From positions 62,001 to 126,000 of the forward strand of contig NZ_MLQR01000027.1 in assembly GCF_001866005.1 (NCBI RefSeq): a DNA stretch of 64,000 nucleotides, in the 5' to 3' direction. This stretch comes from Anaerobacillus alkalilacustris. GTDB taxonomy: Bacteria > Bacillota > Bacilli > Bacillales > Anaerobacillaceae. The translations under genes were made by a program, and so were the position numbers. Shown one piece after another: positions 44,701-52,959 of the stretch (the first letter of the stretch is position 1; every line of letters starts with the position of its first letter). Below the pieces are notes generated by a model. That model made no database searches, was not told the origin of the DNA, and worked only from the letters and a program-made list of their open reading frames with translations.

Positions 44701-45765
44701 CTACCTTCCCTTTCCAATTCGTTCTCTTATTAACAGAAAAGCAAATACTGGTGCGCCTATTAACGCGGTAATGACACCAATTGGCAGTTCCTTCGGTGCA
44801 ATGATTGTTCTAGCAACCAAATCAGCGAGAATAAGGAAAGCCCCTCCGGAAAATAGGGATAAGGGGAGTACGTGTCGGTGATTAGGACCAGTTACAAGTC
44901 TAACAAGGTGTGGAATAACGAGACCAACAAAGCCAACCGATCCCGAAACGGCAACTGCTGATCCAGTTAATAATGATGCACCTATCAGTATCATTGTTTT
45001 ACCTCTATTTACATTCACACCTATATGCTCTGCAGCTGACTCACCTAAAGCCAGGGCATTTAACTCACGATAATGCATAAGTAAAATAAGTGTTCCAAAA
45101 ATAAGAAAGGGTATGATTAATTGAACATGACTCCAGCCCCTCATACTCACGCTACCATATAACCAATAAATAATTTGTGTCATAGAATCCCGATCACCTA
45201 ATGAAATAATTAAGGAAATAACGGAACCAATAAATGCGCTGACAATAATCCCAGCTAAGATAATTGTCTCAATTGCTAGACTTCTACTACTTAATCTAAC
45301 TAAACCAAATACAATAAATAAGGCAATAAACCCACCCAAAATTGCAACTACTGGAAGTGTAAAGGTTCCCAATCCAACAATTGTCACTTGAAAAAACAAT
45401 ACAAGTACAGCCCCTAAAGCAGCTCCAGATGAAACACCAATCGTATAAGGGTCTGCCAACGGATTACGTAACAACCCTTGAAAAGCTGCACCCGCTAACG
45501 ATAATGAGGCTCCCACAAAAAAAGCTAGTAGCACTCTTGGTAAACGAATATTCCAAATGATCATCTCGACATTCGTTGGAAGCTCCTCACCAAAGCTTAG
45601 GTTTAATACGTTTTTTGTAATAATCGTCAAAATGGTAGAAGGAGAAATACTAACACTACTTACTAATAAACCAAGGAGGGCTGTACAAAGTACAAACCCT
45701 CCGGTTACTATATAAAGCCAAATAACGTTACTACTCAAAAATTTCTGGATAGATGTACTTCGCAA
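44701..45765 (-). CDS. btuC: Corrinoid ABC transporter permease BtuC (FecCD family)
   Basis: Membrane permease of the FecCD/BtuC family with about ten spans, 354 residues from the start used. Family segments: RLPRVLLAFFVGASLSLAGAAFQGLLRNPLADPYTIGVSSG near 80-120, AESAAEHIG-like LGESAAEHIGVNVNRGK near 240, and SGSVGFVGLVIPHLVRLVTG near 278. I prefer a TTG start because AAGGAG is 9 nt upstream; a TTG six codons earlier overlaps that site. It overlaps the end of btuF by 35 nt. It forms the importer with BtuF and the ATPase half of the fusion protein. Confidence 0.92.
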   Translation of the reverse strand: MRSTSIQKFLSSNVIWLYIVTGGFVLCTALLGLLVSSVSISPSTILTIITKNVLNLSFGEELPTNVEMIIWNIRLPRVLLAFFVGASLSLAGAAFQGLLRNPLADPYTIGVSSGAALGAVLVLFFQVTIVGLGTFTLPVVAILGGFIALFIVFGLVRLSSRSLAIETIILAGIIVSAFIGSVISLIISLGDRDSMTQIIYWLYGSVSMRGWSHVQLIIPFLIFGTLILLMHYRELNALALGESAAEHIGVNVNRGKTMILIGASLLTGSAVAVSGSVGFVGLVIPHLVRLVTGPNHRHVLPLSLFSGGAFLILADLVARTIIAPKELPIGVITALIGAPVFAFLLIRERIGKGR

Positions 45766-46720
45766 GTGTTTCCACTCCTTCAATTAAACGAGGACCTGGT
45801 CTTATGACCGTATCACTTTCAACATCAAAAATTTGTCCATTTTTCACAGCAGATACGTCTGCCCACCCTTGACGCGATGTAATTTCTCCTTGAAGATTTT
45901 CAAGATGATAAGTTGTAATAATCACGTCTGGATTTAATTGAACAATCTCTTCTTCGGTTAGCATAACCCAGCCTTCTTGATCACCCGCAGCATTAATCGC
46001 TTCAATAGATTCAAGCATCTCATGCATAAATGTTCCTTTTCCAGTCGTAAAAATATCTGGAGCAGGAGAAACTTCTACCCATACTTTCTTTTGATCTGTT
46101 ACAGCTTTTGCTTTCTCTTTCAGTTCTTTATGACGTTGTTTCATATCGGTAATAATTTCTTCTGCGTTTTTTGATGTACCAGTAGATTTACCGATTAATT
46201 CAATTGAATCATAAACTTCATCAAAGTTTGACTTACTACCAATGACAATCACGTTCATACCAACTTCTTCAAATTGGTTTAAGATTCCCTCATGATTTCG
46301 ATGATGATAATCGGTTACTAGAACGATATCTGGTAATAATGTCAAGATCAATTCAGCATTCATATCTTGTCCACCAACTTTGTCAACAGAGAGTGCTTCT
46401 TCAGGATAATTACACCAATCAGATACACCGACCATTTTATCGCCCAAGCCAAGGGCATAAGAAATTTCTGTTATACTTGCTTGTATAGAAACAATCGACT
46501 TTGGTTCTTCCTCGATCGTTACTTCTCTTCCTGCATCATCAATGATCGTCACAGGAAAATTAGCTACACTATCATTTAGAGTTTCTGTAGTTGCTGCATT
46601 GTCTTCTGCATTCTCTTGTTGATTACCGCTATCTGTTGTACCACACCCTACTAAGATTGCCGCCATTAAAAATAATATAAAACATAGAAATCCAAAGCTT
46701 TTTAACATTTGTTTCGTCAT
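45731..46720 (-). CDS. btuF: Cobalamin/corrinoid-binding lipoprotein BtuF
   Basis: Membrane-anchored substrate receptor, 329 residues. A signal peptide (1-25) ends in a lipobox LVGC with lipidated C26, then a Gln/Glu/Asp-rich linker (28-50). The binding-protein fold follows: IDDAGREVTIEEEPKSIVSI near 60, LGLGDKMVGVSDWCNYPEEAL near 90 and RPGPRLIEGVETLAKYIYPE at the end. It is the first gene after the cobalamin riboswitch and terminator, so it heads the whole transport and salvage operon down to the CobU-like gene. Confidence 0.93.
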   Translation of the reverse strand: MTKQMLKSFGFLCFILFLMAAILVGCGTTDSGNQQENAEDNAATTETLNDSVANFPVTIIDDAGREVTIEEEPKSIVSIQASITEISYALGLGDKMVGVSDWCNYPEEALSVDKVGGQDMNAELILTLLPDIVLVTDYHHRNHEGILNQFEEVGMNVIVIGSKSNFDEVYDSIELIGKSTGTSKNAEEIITDMKQRHKELKEKAKAVTDQKKVWVEVSPAPDIFTTGKGTFMHEMLESIEAINAAGDQEGWVMLTEEEIVQLNPDVIITTYHLENLQGEITSRQGWADVSAVKNGQIFDVESDTVIRPGPRLIEGVETLAKYIYPEIFE

Positions 46721-46791
46721 TTTATCAATCTCCTCCTGCTTTTTCTTATACTTATTAACCCTTAAAAAATTAAGCTTTCTTAAAGTACAAC

Positions 46792-46821
46792 AAAAAAACG
46801 CATTCCCAAAAGAAAAGCGTT
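46792..46821 (-). terminator. Terminator in the btuF leader (riboswitch expression platform)
   Basis: AACGCTTTTC pairs imperfectly with GGAATGCGTT around a short loop, followed by TTTTTTT on the reverse strand. It lies between the cobalamin aptamer and btuF and would stop transcription when B12 is bound. Confidence 0.8.
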
Positions 46822-46949
46822 AGTGTAAAAGCACAATATGTAGGCTATATCTAAATTAAAGATAGCACGACAGAGTAGTAATCTAGATTTATAGATTCCT
46901 ATTATGTACTTTAAACATCCTTTTCCTCGAAGGAGCTTAAAAAACAGAC

Positions 46950-47108
46950 TAGGCAGGTCTCCTGACTTACGCTTCAACAGTTAGCTACTCCTTCCCATGA
47001 ATAAACACAGTGGAGATATGTTAGCTTCCCTCAACGATTACAGTGGCGGGACCGTGTTGGACTTTCACCAACTTCCCTTTTCATCTTACATTTTAAAAAT
47101 GTAAGAAA
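46950..47108 (-). promoter_or_regulatory. Cobalamin (B12) riboswitch
   Basis: On the reverse strand the B12-box family blocks are in order: AAAAGGGAAGTTGGTGAAAG, TCCAACACGGTCCCGCCACT, then GGGAAGGAGTAG and AAGTCAGGAGACCTGCC. These include the highly conserved GCCACTG core. The outer P1 stem pairs near CTTACATTTT. It controls the operon of btuFC, btuD-cbiZ, cbiB, cobD, cobU, cobS, cobC and the CobU-like gene, repressing it when coenzyme B12 is abundant. Confidence 0.96.
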
Positions 47109-47211
47109 CCTAATTGTTTCATATTCGTTTTTTTGTTCTGAGAGTTATTATAAAGTAGTTATTAGTAGTTGTAAAGAATGCAGCTTCAATGTTTGCTAGA
47201 TATTACCCTAA

Positions 47212-48153
47212 CTACCTTAACAACCTTTTCTGAAATGCCAATCTTTCCTTTGCATTCCCTTTTATAATAATGTCTACACCACTATCAATAGTTCTTTCAA
47301 TCGCTTCTCCCTCAAGTATATGCAATGCCGTTTCTACACTTTTATAGCCCATATCAAAAGGATTCTGCGCTACTGTTCCAGGTAATATTCCCTCTTCAAT
47401 TAATTCAATCATTTCATTAATCCCGTCTGCCCCAATAATCGGTATATTAACCCCTTTTTTATTAATGGCTTGAAAAGCGTTTAATGCTATACCATCATCT
47501 GTAGCAATGATCCCTTTTACTTCAGGATGCTCATTTATTATCCTGACAACTGCACTCTTTACCTTTGAAGGTTCATTAGATAAATCAGTCACTTCAGCTA
47601 CAACTTCAATCCCAACAGCTTCTAAACTTAGTTTTGCCCCTTTAATTCGATTAGAAGAAACCGAATTATTATGGTCTACTCCTATAATTGCCACTGCATT
47701 TCCTGGCTGTAATTGCGATCCCAATAAAGCCCCAGCCAATTTCCCTAAAGTAAAGTTATCTGTGCCAACATAAGTAGTTTTACCCTCCCATGGGATATCC
47801 GTATCCAACAAGATAACAGGAATATCCTTTTCTACAAATCTTTCTAAATATGGAATAATAGAATCTTGATGAATTGGAGAGATTATTACTATATCAGGGC
47901 TTTCTTTTAATACCTTCTCTAATAATCGAAGCTCTCCTTCAGCAGATACTCCACTAGGGTGTCCCACCACTTTTCCATCAATGCCGAACTCACCGAAACC
48001 CCTTTTTGCTCCTGCTTCAACAAGTTGCCAATATGCCGGAGCTAAATCCTTTAAAATAAGAGTTACTTCTAGTCTTTCGTCTATTGAAGCCTTCCAACCA
48101 AATCCTACTAAGCTACCAATTGTAATAAATAATATGACCAAAGTTTTCACCAT
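47212..48153 (-). CDS. Periplasmic-type sugar-binding protein (Peripla_BP_4, RbsB-like), orphan
   Basis: 313-residue substrate-binding protein with an N-terminal membrane/signal segment (residues 3-20) and no lipobox cysteine. The RbsB/type-1 fold shows VTLILKDLAPAYWQLVEAGAKRG-like start, IVIISPIHQDSIIPYLE near 88, IPVILLDTDIP near 111, TDNFTLGKLAGALLG near 130 and GADGINEMIELIEEG near 240. No ABC permease or ATPase is adjacent. It lies between the AraC regulator and the cobalamin operon. It may feed a transporter elsewhere or act as the sensing partner of a kinase. Ligand unknown. Confidence 0.82.
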   Translation of the reverse strand: MVKTLVILFITIGSLVGFGWKASIDERLEVTLILKDLAPAYWQLVEAGAKRGFGEFGIDGKVVGHPSGVSAEGELRLLEKVLKESPDIVIISPIHQDSIIPYLERFVEKDIPVILLDTDIPWEGKTTYVGTDNFTLGKLAGALLGSQLQPGNAVAIIGVDHNNSVSSNRIKGAKLSLEAVGIEVVAEVTDLSNEPSKVKSAVVRIINEHPEVKGIIATDDGIALNAFQAINKKGVNIPIIGADGINEMIELIEEGILPGTVAQNPFDMGYKSVETALHILEGEAIERTIDSGVDIIIKGNAKERLAFQKRLLR

Positions 48154-48310
48154 TCATACTCCCACGATTTAGTATAATATTCGTTCATAATGAAATCTTC
48201 ATTTACTTCGCTTAACTTACTTTATTAATTTAATTAATGAAGTTAACCTAAACAAATTTTATATGTTTTTTTTCTAAAAAACAACATACAATTAATGAAT
48301 ATTTCAAATA

Positions 48311-48408
48311 AAACTGAACTCCAATCACTGTGGGGGTTCTTCATCCCCCACCTGAACTTTTCGATTTTCTTACGTGTGGGTCTCACTGCCCCTTAAGAGT
48401 GGGATAAA
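48311..48408 (+). repeat. R3 repeat copy, short
   Basis: AACTGAACTCCAATCACTG, then a GTGGGGG...CCCCCAC hairpin, CTGAACTTTTCGATTTTCTT, GTGTGGGTCTCACTGCCCC and TTAAGAGTGGGATAAA. Its middle part is shorter than in the 52.5-kb copy. The 290-nt gap holds nothing else I can support. Confidence 0.7.
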
Positions 48409-48441
48409 AATAGTTTTTTTGATCAAACATATCTAAAGGCA

Positions 48442-49359
48442 CTACTCTATAATTAAATGATCAATCTCAACAACATCCTTGCTATCACGAAACGTTCCAG
48501 CAGATACACCAACCGCTTTCCGAAAAACTTTATTAAAATAGTTTGAATTCGAAAAACCTACCTGAACAGCAACCTCTGTAACAGGTGAATTTGTTACACG
48601 AAGTAATTCTGCTGCTTTTTGAATACGAATTTTTGTAAGATATTGCATTGGCGTTAAATTAAGTTGATGTTGAAATTGTTTAATAAAATAATACCTAGAG
48701 AAACCTGATACAGTTGCTATGTCATCTAGCGCAATTGGTTCGTGATAATGCGTTTGAATAAAGGATATAGCTTTTGTAATCTCCTGTGAGAAACCTTTCG
48801 TTACTTTTTCTATATTTTTTATAAAGCGATAACACTCCATAATAAACTCATAGGCTTTTGAAGATGCGCAATATGCGTCTGTAATCTTCTGGTCCATCGT
48901 ATCTTGATAAATTTTCAATAAAAGTTGAATTAACTTAGAATCCGGTGGTACTTTCAGTATAGGTCCACTCTGTTCCATCATATACCGCCAGCAAGCGGCT
49001 ACTTCTTTTCCCACTAACGTAATAAATATAAATTCCCAACCTTTACTATCACTAGGAAAGTAATAACGGTGGTCACTCGGAATTTCAACAATAAACGCTT
49101 CCCCTGCCTCTAATGAATGAGTTGTACCATCTATGTCCAGTCTTCCTACCCCTGCCAAAGTATATTGAAAAACATATGTACCAACATCTTTCCGCTGTAA
49201 ACCATGCCAATCATAACATTCATCTGGCTTTTTCACATCTCTACCAATCACCCACATATTCGCTACATTGCTTGGTAGCGAATCTTGAAAACGAAAACCG
49301 TATGTTCCGTAATTCCCATCCTCCCACTCACAAACTAAAGACAATATTTTACCCTCCAA
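48442..49359 (-). CDS. AraC-family transcriptional regulator
   Basis: 305-residue regulator. The N-terminal half (about 10-170) is an AraC-type cupin ligand-binding domain (TYVFQYTLAGVGRLDIDG near 57-74, GEAFIVEIPSDHRYYFPSD near 86-104). The C-terminal 100 residues carry two helix-turn-helix motifs (YHEPIALDDIATVSGFSRYY and RVTNSPVTEVAVQVGFSNSNYF). It is divergent from melA with a 160-nt shared control region, and upstream of the sugar-binding protein gene, so it most likely controls alpha-galactoside use. The effector is unknown. Confidence 0.9.
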   Translation of the reverse strand: MEGKILSLVCEWEDGNYGTYGFRFQDSLPSNVANMWVIGRDVKKPDECYDWHGLQRKDVGTYVFQYTLAGVGRLDIDGTTHSLEAGEAFIVEIPSDHRYYFPSDSKGWEFIFITLVGKEVAACWRYMMEQSGPILKVPPDSKLIQLLLKIYQDTMDQKITDAYCASSKAYEFIMECYRFIKNIEKVTKGFSQEITKAISFIQTHYHEPIALDDIATVSGFSRYYFIKQFQHQLNLTPMQYLTKIRIQKAAELLRVTNSPVTEVAVQVGFSNSNYFNKVFRKAVGVSAGTFRDSKDVVEIDHLIIE

Positions 49360-49522
49360 TCACACTAACTTACCATTGATGTAAATCTATAATCGTTTTA
49401 TGATTATTTTAACAACAAAATATAAAAAAATAAATATCAGCTAACAATCAATATTTAGAGCAATTTTTTAACTTATCAGAAACACTAAAGCCATTTTTCA
49501 TAATAAAATCAGGAGGTACGTT

Positions 49523-50848
49523 ATGTCAAAAATTACATTTATCGGAGCAGGAAGTACAGTTTTCGCAAAAAATGTTTTAGGTGATTGCATGTTTGTTCCA
49601 GCATTAGCTGGGTTTGAGTTTGCTCTTTTCGATATTGATGAGCAGCGTTTAAAAGAGTCTGAAAGTATGTTAAGAAATTTAAAAGAAAGCTTACAAGCAA
49701 CTGTAATAGTGAAAGCCTATACTGATCGAAAAGAAGCTTTAAGAGGAGCAAAATACATTATTAACGCTATTCAAGTTGGCGGCTATGAACCGAGTACCGT
49801 CATAGATTTTGACATCCCTAAAAAATACGGTCTTCGCCAAACCATTGCCGATACAATCGGGATTGGTGGCATTTTCCGATCACTTCGCACAATTCCAGTT
49901 ATGTGGGATTTCGCGAAAGATATCGAAGAAGTTTGTCCAGATGCTCTGTTTTTAAACTATACAAATCCAATGGCGACATTAACAGGAGCAATGTTACGTT
50001 ACACAAATGTTAATACAGTCGGATTATGTCACAGCGTGCAAGTTTGTACGGAGCACTTATTCGAATCTTTAGGTATGGATCATGACGGAATTGAAGAAAA
50101 AATTGCAGGTATTAACCATATGGCTTGGCTTCTTGAAGTCAAACGTAACGGTAAAGATTTATACCCAGAAATTAAACGCCGTGCAAGAGAAAAACAACAA
50201 ACAAAACACGATGACATGGTTCGCTTCGAGTTAATGGATAAATTCGGCTATTATGTAACAGAGTCCTCTGAGCATAATGCTGAGTATCATCCATATTTCA
50301 TTAAGGGAAATTATCCAGAACTAATCGAAAAATTTAATATCCCTCTTGATGAATACCCACGTCGTTGTGTAGAACAAATTGAACGTTGGGAAAAAATGCG
50401 CGATGATATCGTCAACAATTCACAACTCACGCATACTCGTTCTCATGAATATGGTTCTCGTATTATTGAAGCAATCGAGACAAATGTTCCATTTAAATTT
50501 GGAGGGAATGTTTTAAATACAGGACGATTAATTAGTAATCTTCCACAAAAAGCAGTTGTTGAAGTACCATGCGTGGCTGATCGAAGCGGCATTACCCCAT
50601 GTTACGTGGGAGATCTCCCAGAGCAGTTAGCAGCACTAAATCGAACAAATATTAATACACAACTATTAACGATCGAAGCAGCCGTTACGAAAAATAGAGA
50701 GCATCTCTACCAAGCAGCAATGCTAGATCCTCATACTGCAGCTGAATTATCTATGGACGACATCATTGCAATGTGTGATGAGTTAATTGAAGCTCATGGT
50801 GACTGGATCCCTAAATTCGAGTCTAGCAAAATAGTTTCTCTAACATAA
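49523..50848 (+). CDS. melA: Alpha-galactosidase MelA (GH4 family)
   Basis: NAD+- and divalent-metal-dependent glycosidase of family GH4, 441 residues, cytoplasmic. The N-terminal Rossmann motif is FIGAGSTVFAKNV (6-18). The metal-binding cysteine and histidine are C169 and H170 in GLCHSVQVCTEHLF, and H199 is in GINHMAW. N145-Y-T-N-P is also typical. Mechanism uses oxidation at C3. An AGGAGGT ribosome binding site precedes the ATG. It is divergent from the AraC gene. No dedicated galactoside transporter is adjacent. An R1 repeat starts at its stop codon. Confidence 0.95.
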   Translation: MSKITFIGAGSTVFAKNVLGDCMFVPALAGFEFALFDIDEQRLKESESMLRNLKESLQATVIVKAYTDRKEALRGAKYIINAIQVGGYEPSTVIDFDIPKKYGLRQTIADTIGIGGIFRSLRTIPVMWDFAKDIEEVCPDALFLNYTNPMATLTGAMLRYTNVNTVGLCHSVQVCTEHLFESLGMDHDGIEEKIAGINHMAWLLEVKRNGKDLYPEIKRRAREKQQTKHDDMVRFELMDKFGYYVTESSEHNAEYHPYFIKGNYPELIEKFNIPLDEYPRRCVEQIERWEKMRDDIVNNSQLTHTRSHEYGSRIIEAIETNVPFKFGGNVLNTGRLISNLPQKAVVEVPCVADRSGITPCYVGDLPEQLAALNRTNINTQLLTIEAAVTKNREHLYQAAMLDPHTAAELSMDDIIAMCDELIEAHGDWIPKFESSKIVSLT

Positions 50849-51111
50849 GAAAAGTGCAAGGCGCCCGACTATCGGCGACAAACACTGGAAGGTCGGCAAG
50901 TAGCGGTCTGCTCTTTGACCGCAATCTATGTGCTTCTGCGTCTGACAGCTTTGCTTCGAAGTAGGCTTCCTCGAAGCAAAGCTGCATGAAGCTATTCAGA
51001 GACGTTATTCAAGTAGTTATTGAAGTCCGTTGCTTGACTGAAGTGATCGAGCCGATGGCGCCTGGAGCTAGACAGTTTTCAAGTTAGAAATTTATAAATT
51101 CTGATTATAAA
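50848..51111 (+). repeat. R1 repeat copy, complete, in the melA 3' region
   Basis: Starts at the melA stop codon with AAGAAAAGTGCAAGGCGCC and ends GGCGCCTGGAGCTAGACAG, then AAGTTAGAAATTTATAAATT. Terminal pairing: GGCGCC with GGCGCC and ATCGGC with GCCGAT. Inner hairpins include GCAAAGCTG and GCTTCGAAG-type parts. A terminator follows, so the element should be part of the melA transcript. Confidence 0.85.
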
Positions 51112-51120
51112 ATAAAAATA

Positions 51121-51157
51121 CAAAGAGCTAAAACCACATTTCGGTTTTAGCTCTTTG
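51121..51157. terminator. Bidirectional terminator (melA and the convergent CBO0543 gene)
   Basis: CAAAGAGCTAAAACC pairs exactly with GGTTTTAGCTCTTTG over 15 bp with a 7-nt loop. The reverse strand continues TATTTTTATTTT. Confidence 0.85.
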
Positions 51158-51268
51158 TATATCATCATAATTTCCATCTCCGGTTTTATATCTTCAAAAA
51201 GAAGAGCCTCTTTTAGTGGCAAGTGGCAATCCCTAAAAATACACTTTTTGCTCTAAATAACAAGTCAG

Positions 51269-51829
51269 TTATTGTGACGATGAATAACTTTCTAAACACT
51301 TCACCTTTATTAATAGCCATTTTAAAAATACCCCAATCAAAATATAAATAGGGAATGAATAAATATATTTCCAATTATTTAATTCGTAAATTTTTAACCA
51401 TACGGTAAAGGGTTCAAAAACAAATGCGAAAACGGAAGCTGCTATTATCATAGCTGCTAAGAATGATTTCCACGTAGGAAAATATTGATAAATAGTCATA
51501 TACAATACCGGCAGATGACCAACGTCTATTGCAAAAATCGGTGGTATTAAAGGTGTTAACATGTTCGGATATCCCCATAAAAGAAACGAAACTCCTATAA
51601 CATCTAATAAAATCGCAATTATAGTGACAAATAATCCATATAGTAAAATCTCCATAATTTTAGATTTATCTACGATTACCCACCATATAACCCAAAATAA
51701 AATCATTGTAATAAGTAAAAACCACCAAGAAAATGAAAAAAAGTTTTCATTCAACCAGTATTGAACGTTTGTTTCTTTTAATATTTCTCGTAAATTTACG
51801 ATTTCTTCCCAAGTTGGTTGATTACTCAT
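51269..51829 (-). CDS. CBO0543-family membrane protein
   Basis: 186-residue membrane protein with about five hydrophobic spans (roughly 27-50, 60-82, 85-105, 110-130 and 158-178). The N terminus is MSNQPTWEEIVNLREILKET and the spans carry tryptophan-rich edges (SWWFLLITMILFWVIWWVIV). The pattern fits the CBO0543 family common in Bacilli and Clostridia. Function is unknown. I use the ATG that has room for the AAGGAG site; the GTG four codons upstream overlaps it. It directly follows the remains of the DUF3231 gene. Confidence 0.75.
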   Translation of the reverse strand: MSNQPTWEEIVNLREILKETNVQYWLNENFFSFSWWFLLITMILFWVIWWVIVDKSKIMEILLYGLFVTIIAILLDVIGVSFLLWGYPNMLTPLIPPIFAIDVGHLPVLYMTIYQYFPTWKSFLAAMIIAASVFAFVFEPFTVWLKIYELNNWKYIYSFPIYILIGVFLKWLLIKVKCLESYSSSQ

Positions 51830-52432
51830 AAAAAAACACACTCCTTACGGAATATAACGTGTTATTATTGTGCCTACCCGATAACATTATATGTAAAGAT
51901 TTTTTGTATAATTTTACAGTTGATTTTAAAGTAGCTTCAAAGAAATCAACAATGTCTGACCGAGCAACTTTTGTTAATGATCGCCCATAATAATCAACGC
52001 ACATTTGACACGTGCGATATACAAAGCTAAGTGCAAGTGAACTCGTTTCAGCAAGCTGAAACATCGAAAAATCAGGTGAAGAGTCTACTCCACCTGATTG
52101 GAAAATCCCACCTACGCTACGCTTAGAGGTGGGGGTCTTTTATCCTAAAAAAATTCAAATAAATCTGTAAGGAGAGGTGGAGCATTCATGTACACATCTT
52201 TGTCAGAGAAACCATCAGGAATTGGAAACTCCTCCTTAACAAAGAGTTCTTTTGTTTCCTTCAAACATTGTTTCGATGTAGTTAAAGCTTCTTCAACAAT
52301 CGGTTTAATTTCGTTGCCTTGCATATGTTGTAAGAAATGTTCGTAAAAACAACCGAGAGCACTATTTTGAATATAAGTTGTCCACAATGCACCCATCTCA
52401 GGAGTAATGAGATTAATCTTATGTGTCTTCAT
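51822..52432 (-). pseudogene. DUF3231 gene, disrupted by an R2 element and truncated
   Basis: The upstream part (52432-52145, start after AGGAGG) encodes a normal DUF3231 N terminus: INLITPEMGALWTTYIQNS, FLQHMQGNEIKPIVEEAL, FPIPDGFSDKDVYMNAPPLL, stopping at TDLFEFF where an R2 element begins. Beyond the element the frame resumes with family-like LALSFVYRTCQMCVDYYGRS, KVARSDIVDFFEATLKS and TVKLYKKSLHIML, then ends. DUF3231 proteins usually have about 330 residues in two similar halves; the second half is missing. So there was an insertion and a 3' truncation. The family is common in Bacillus spore-formers, with unknown function. Confidence 0.8.
52038..52137 (+). mobile_element. R2 element inserted in the DUF3231 gene
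   Basis: Hairpins in the R2 order: GTTTCAGCAAGCTGAAAC; AATCAGGTG...CACCTGATT; CCCACCTACGCTACGC with AGAGGTGGGGGTC. Both arms of the first two stems differ from the other copies, yet pairing is kept. The TACAAATCA tail of the other copies is missing. It interrupts a coding sequence, which shows that the family has moved or was copied. Confidence 0.75.
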
Positions 52433-52465
52433 TTTAACCTCCTAGATTTATTGAATTTCATAAAG

Positions 52466-52620
52466 ATGAACTTCAATCAGTGGGGGTTTTCCTTCATCCC
52501 CCACTGATGATTAGTTATTCTATATCGGACCTTTAGGGGCAGTTAATCCCCTACCTAAACTTTTTGATTTTCTTAAGTTTTGAGGTGGGGGTCTTACTGC
52601 CCCTTGAGAGTGGGATAAAT
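52466..52620 (+). repeat. R3 repeat copy, most complete
   Basis: Starts GATGAACTTCAATCAGTGG. First hairpin: TCAGTGGGGG with CCCCCACTGA. Next TATTCTATATCGGACC, then TAGGGG...CCCCTA, AAACTTTTTGATTTTCTTAA and the end GAGGTGGGGGTCTTACTGCC plus CCTTGAGAGTGGGATAAAT. It lies just upstream of the DUF3231 start. The GAGGTGGGGGTC part is shared with R2. Confidence 0.75.
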
Positions 52621-52644
52621 CTAATCTTTATTCTCGTCACTTAA

Positions 52645-52717
52645 GGTACTATATAGTTACGTTTGCCTGCGTATCTATATATAGTTTATATGACTTAATT
52701 TCGGTAGTGTAATTTCA
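52645..52717 (-). repeat. R4 repeat copy
   Basis: On the reverse strand it reads GAAATTACACTACCGAAATT, AAGTCATATAAACTATATA and TAGATACG...CGTAACTATATAG. The order and the terminal hairpin are those of R4, with several substitutions. Confidence 0.5.
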
Positions 52718-52779
52718 TTTTAATTTCCCCACTAAATTTATATCTATACAACCTCAAAATTAAGAAGACCTTTATGACT

Positions 52780-52946
52780 GAAAAAGCGCAAGTGTCTTTG
52801 CACTAATACTGGGTCTGCGCTAATCCGTTTGGATACGCAAAGCTGCATAAAGTAACTCATATTTAAGTCATTGCAGCTTAGATTGACTTAGTTGATGGAG
52901 ATTTTAGGCACTTAAGCTAGACACCTTTCTAATTACAAAAAGTATG
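52780..52946 (+). repeat. R1 repeat copy, diverged
   Basis: Starts GAAAAAGCGCAAGTGTC and ends TTAGGCACTTAAGCTAGACA, then CTTTCTAATTACAAAAAG. The GCAAAGCTGCAT core is kept. Divergence is higher than in the other copies. Confidence 0.65.
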
Positions 52947-52959
52947 CTCTCATTGAAAA

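Noticed and set aside
46780-46977. Reverse frame of 65 codons in the btuF leader
   Set aside because: It overlaps the cobalamin riboswitch and its terminator and has no protein-like features.
50900-51060. Possible CRISPR-like repeat/spacer pattern in the R1 element
   Set aside because: The short similar blocks are hairpin arms, not evenly spaced identical repeats, and there are no cas genes.
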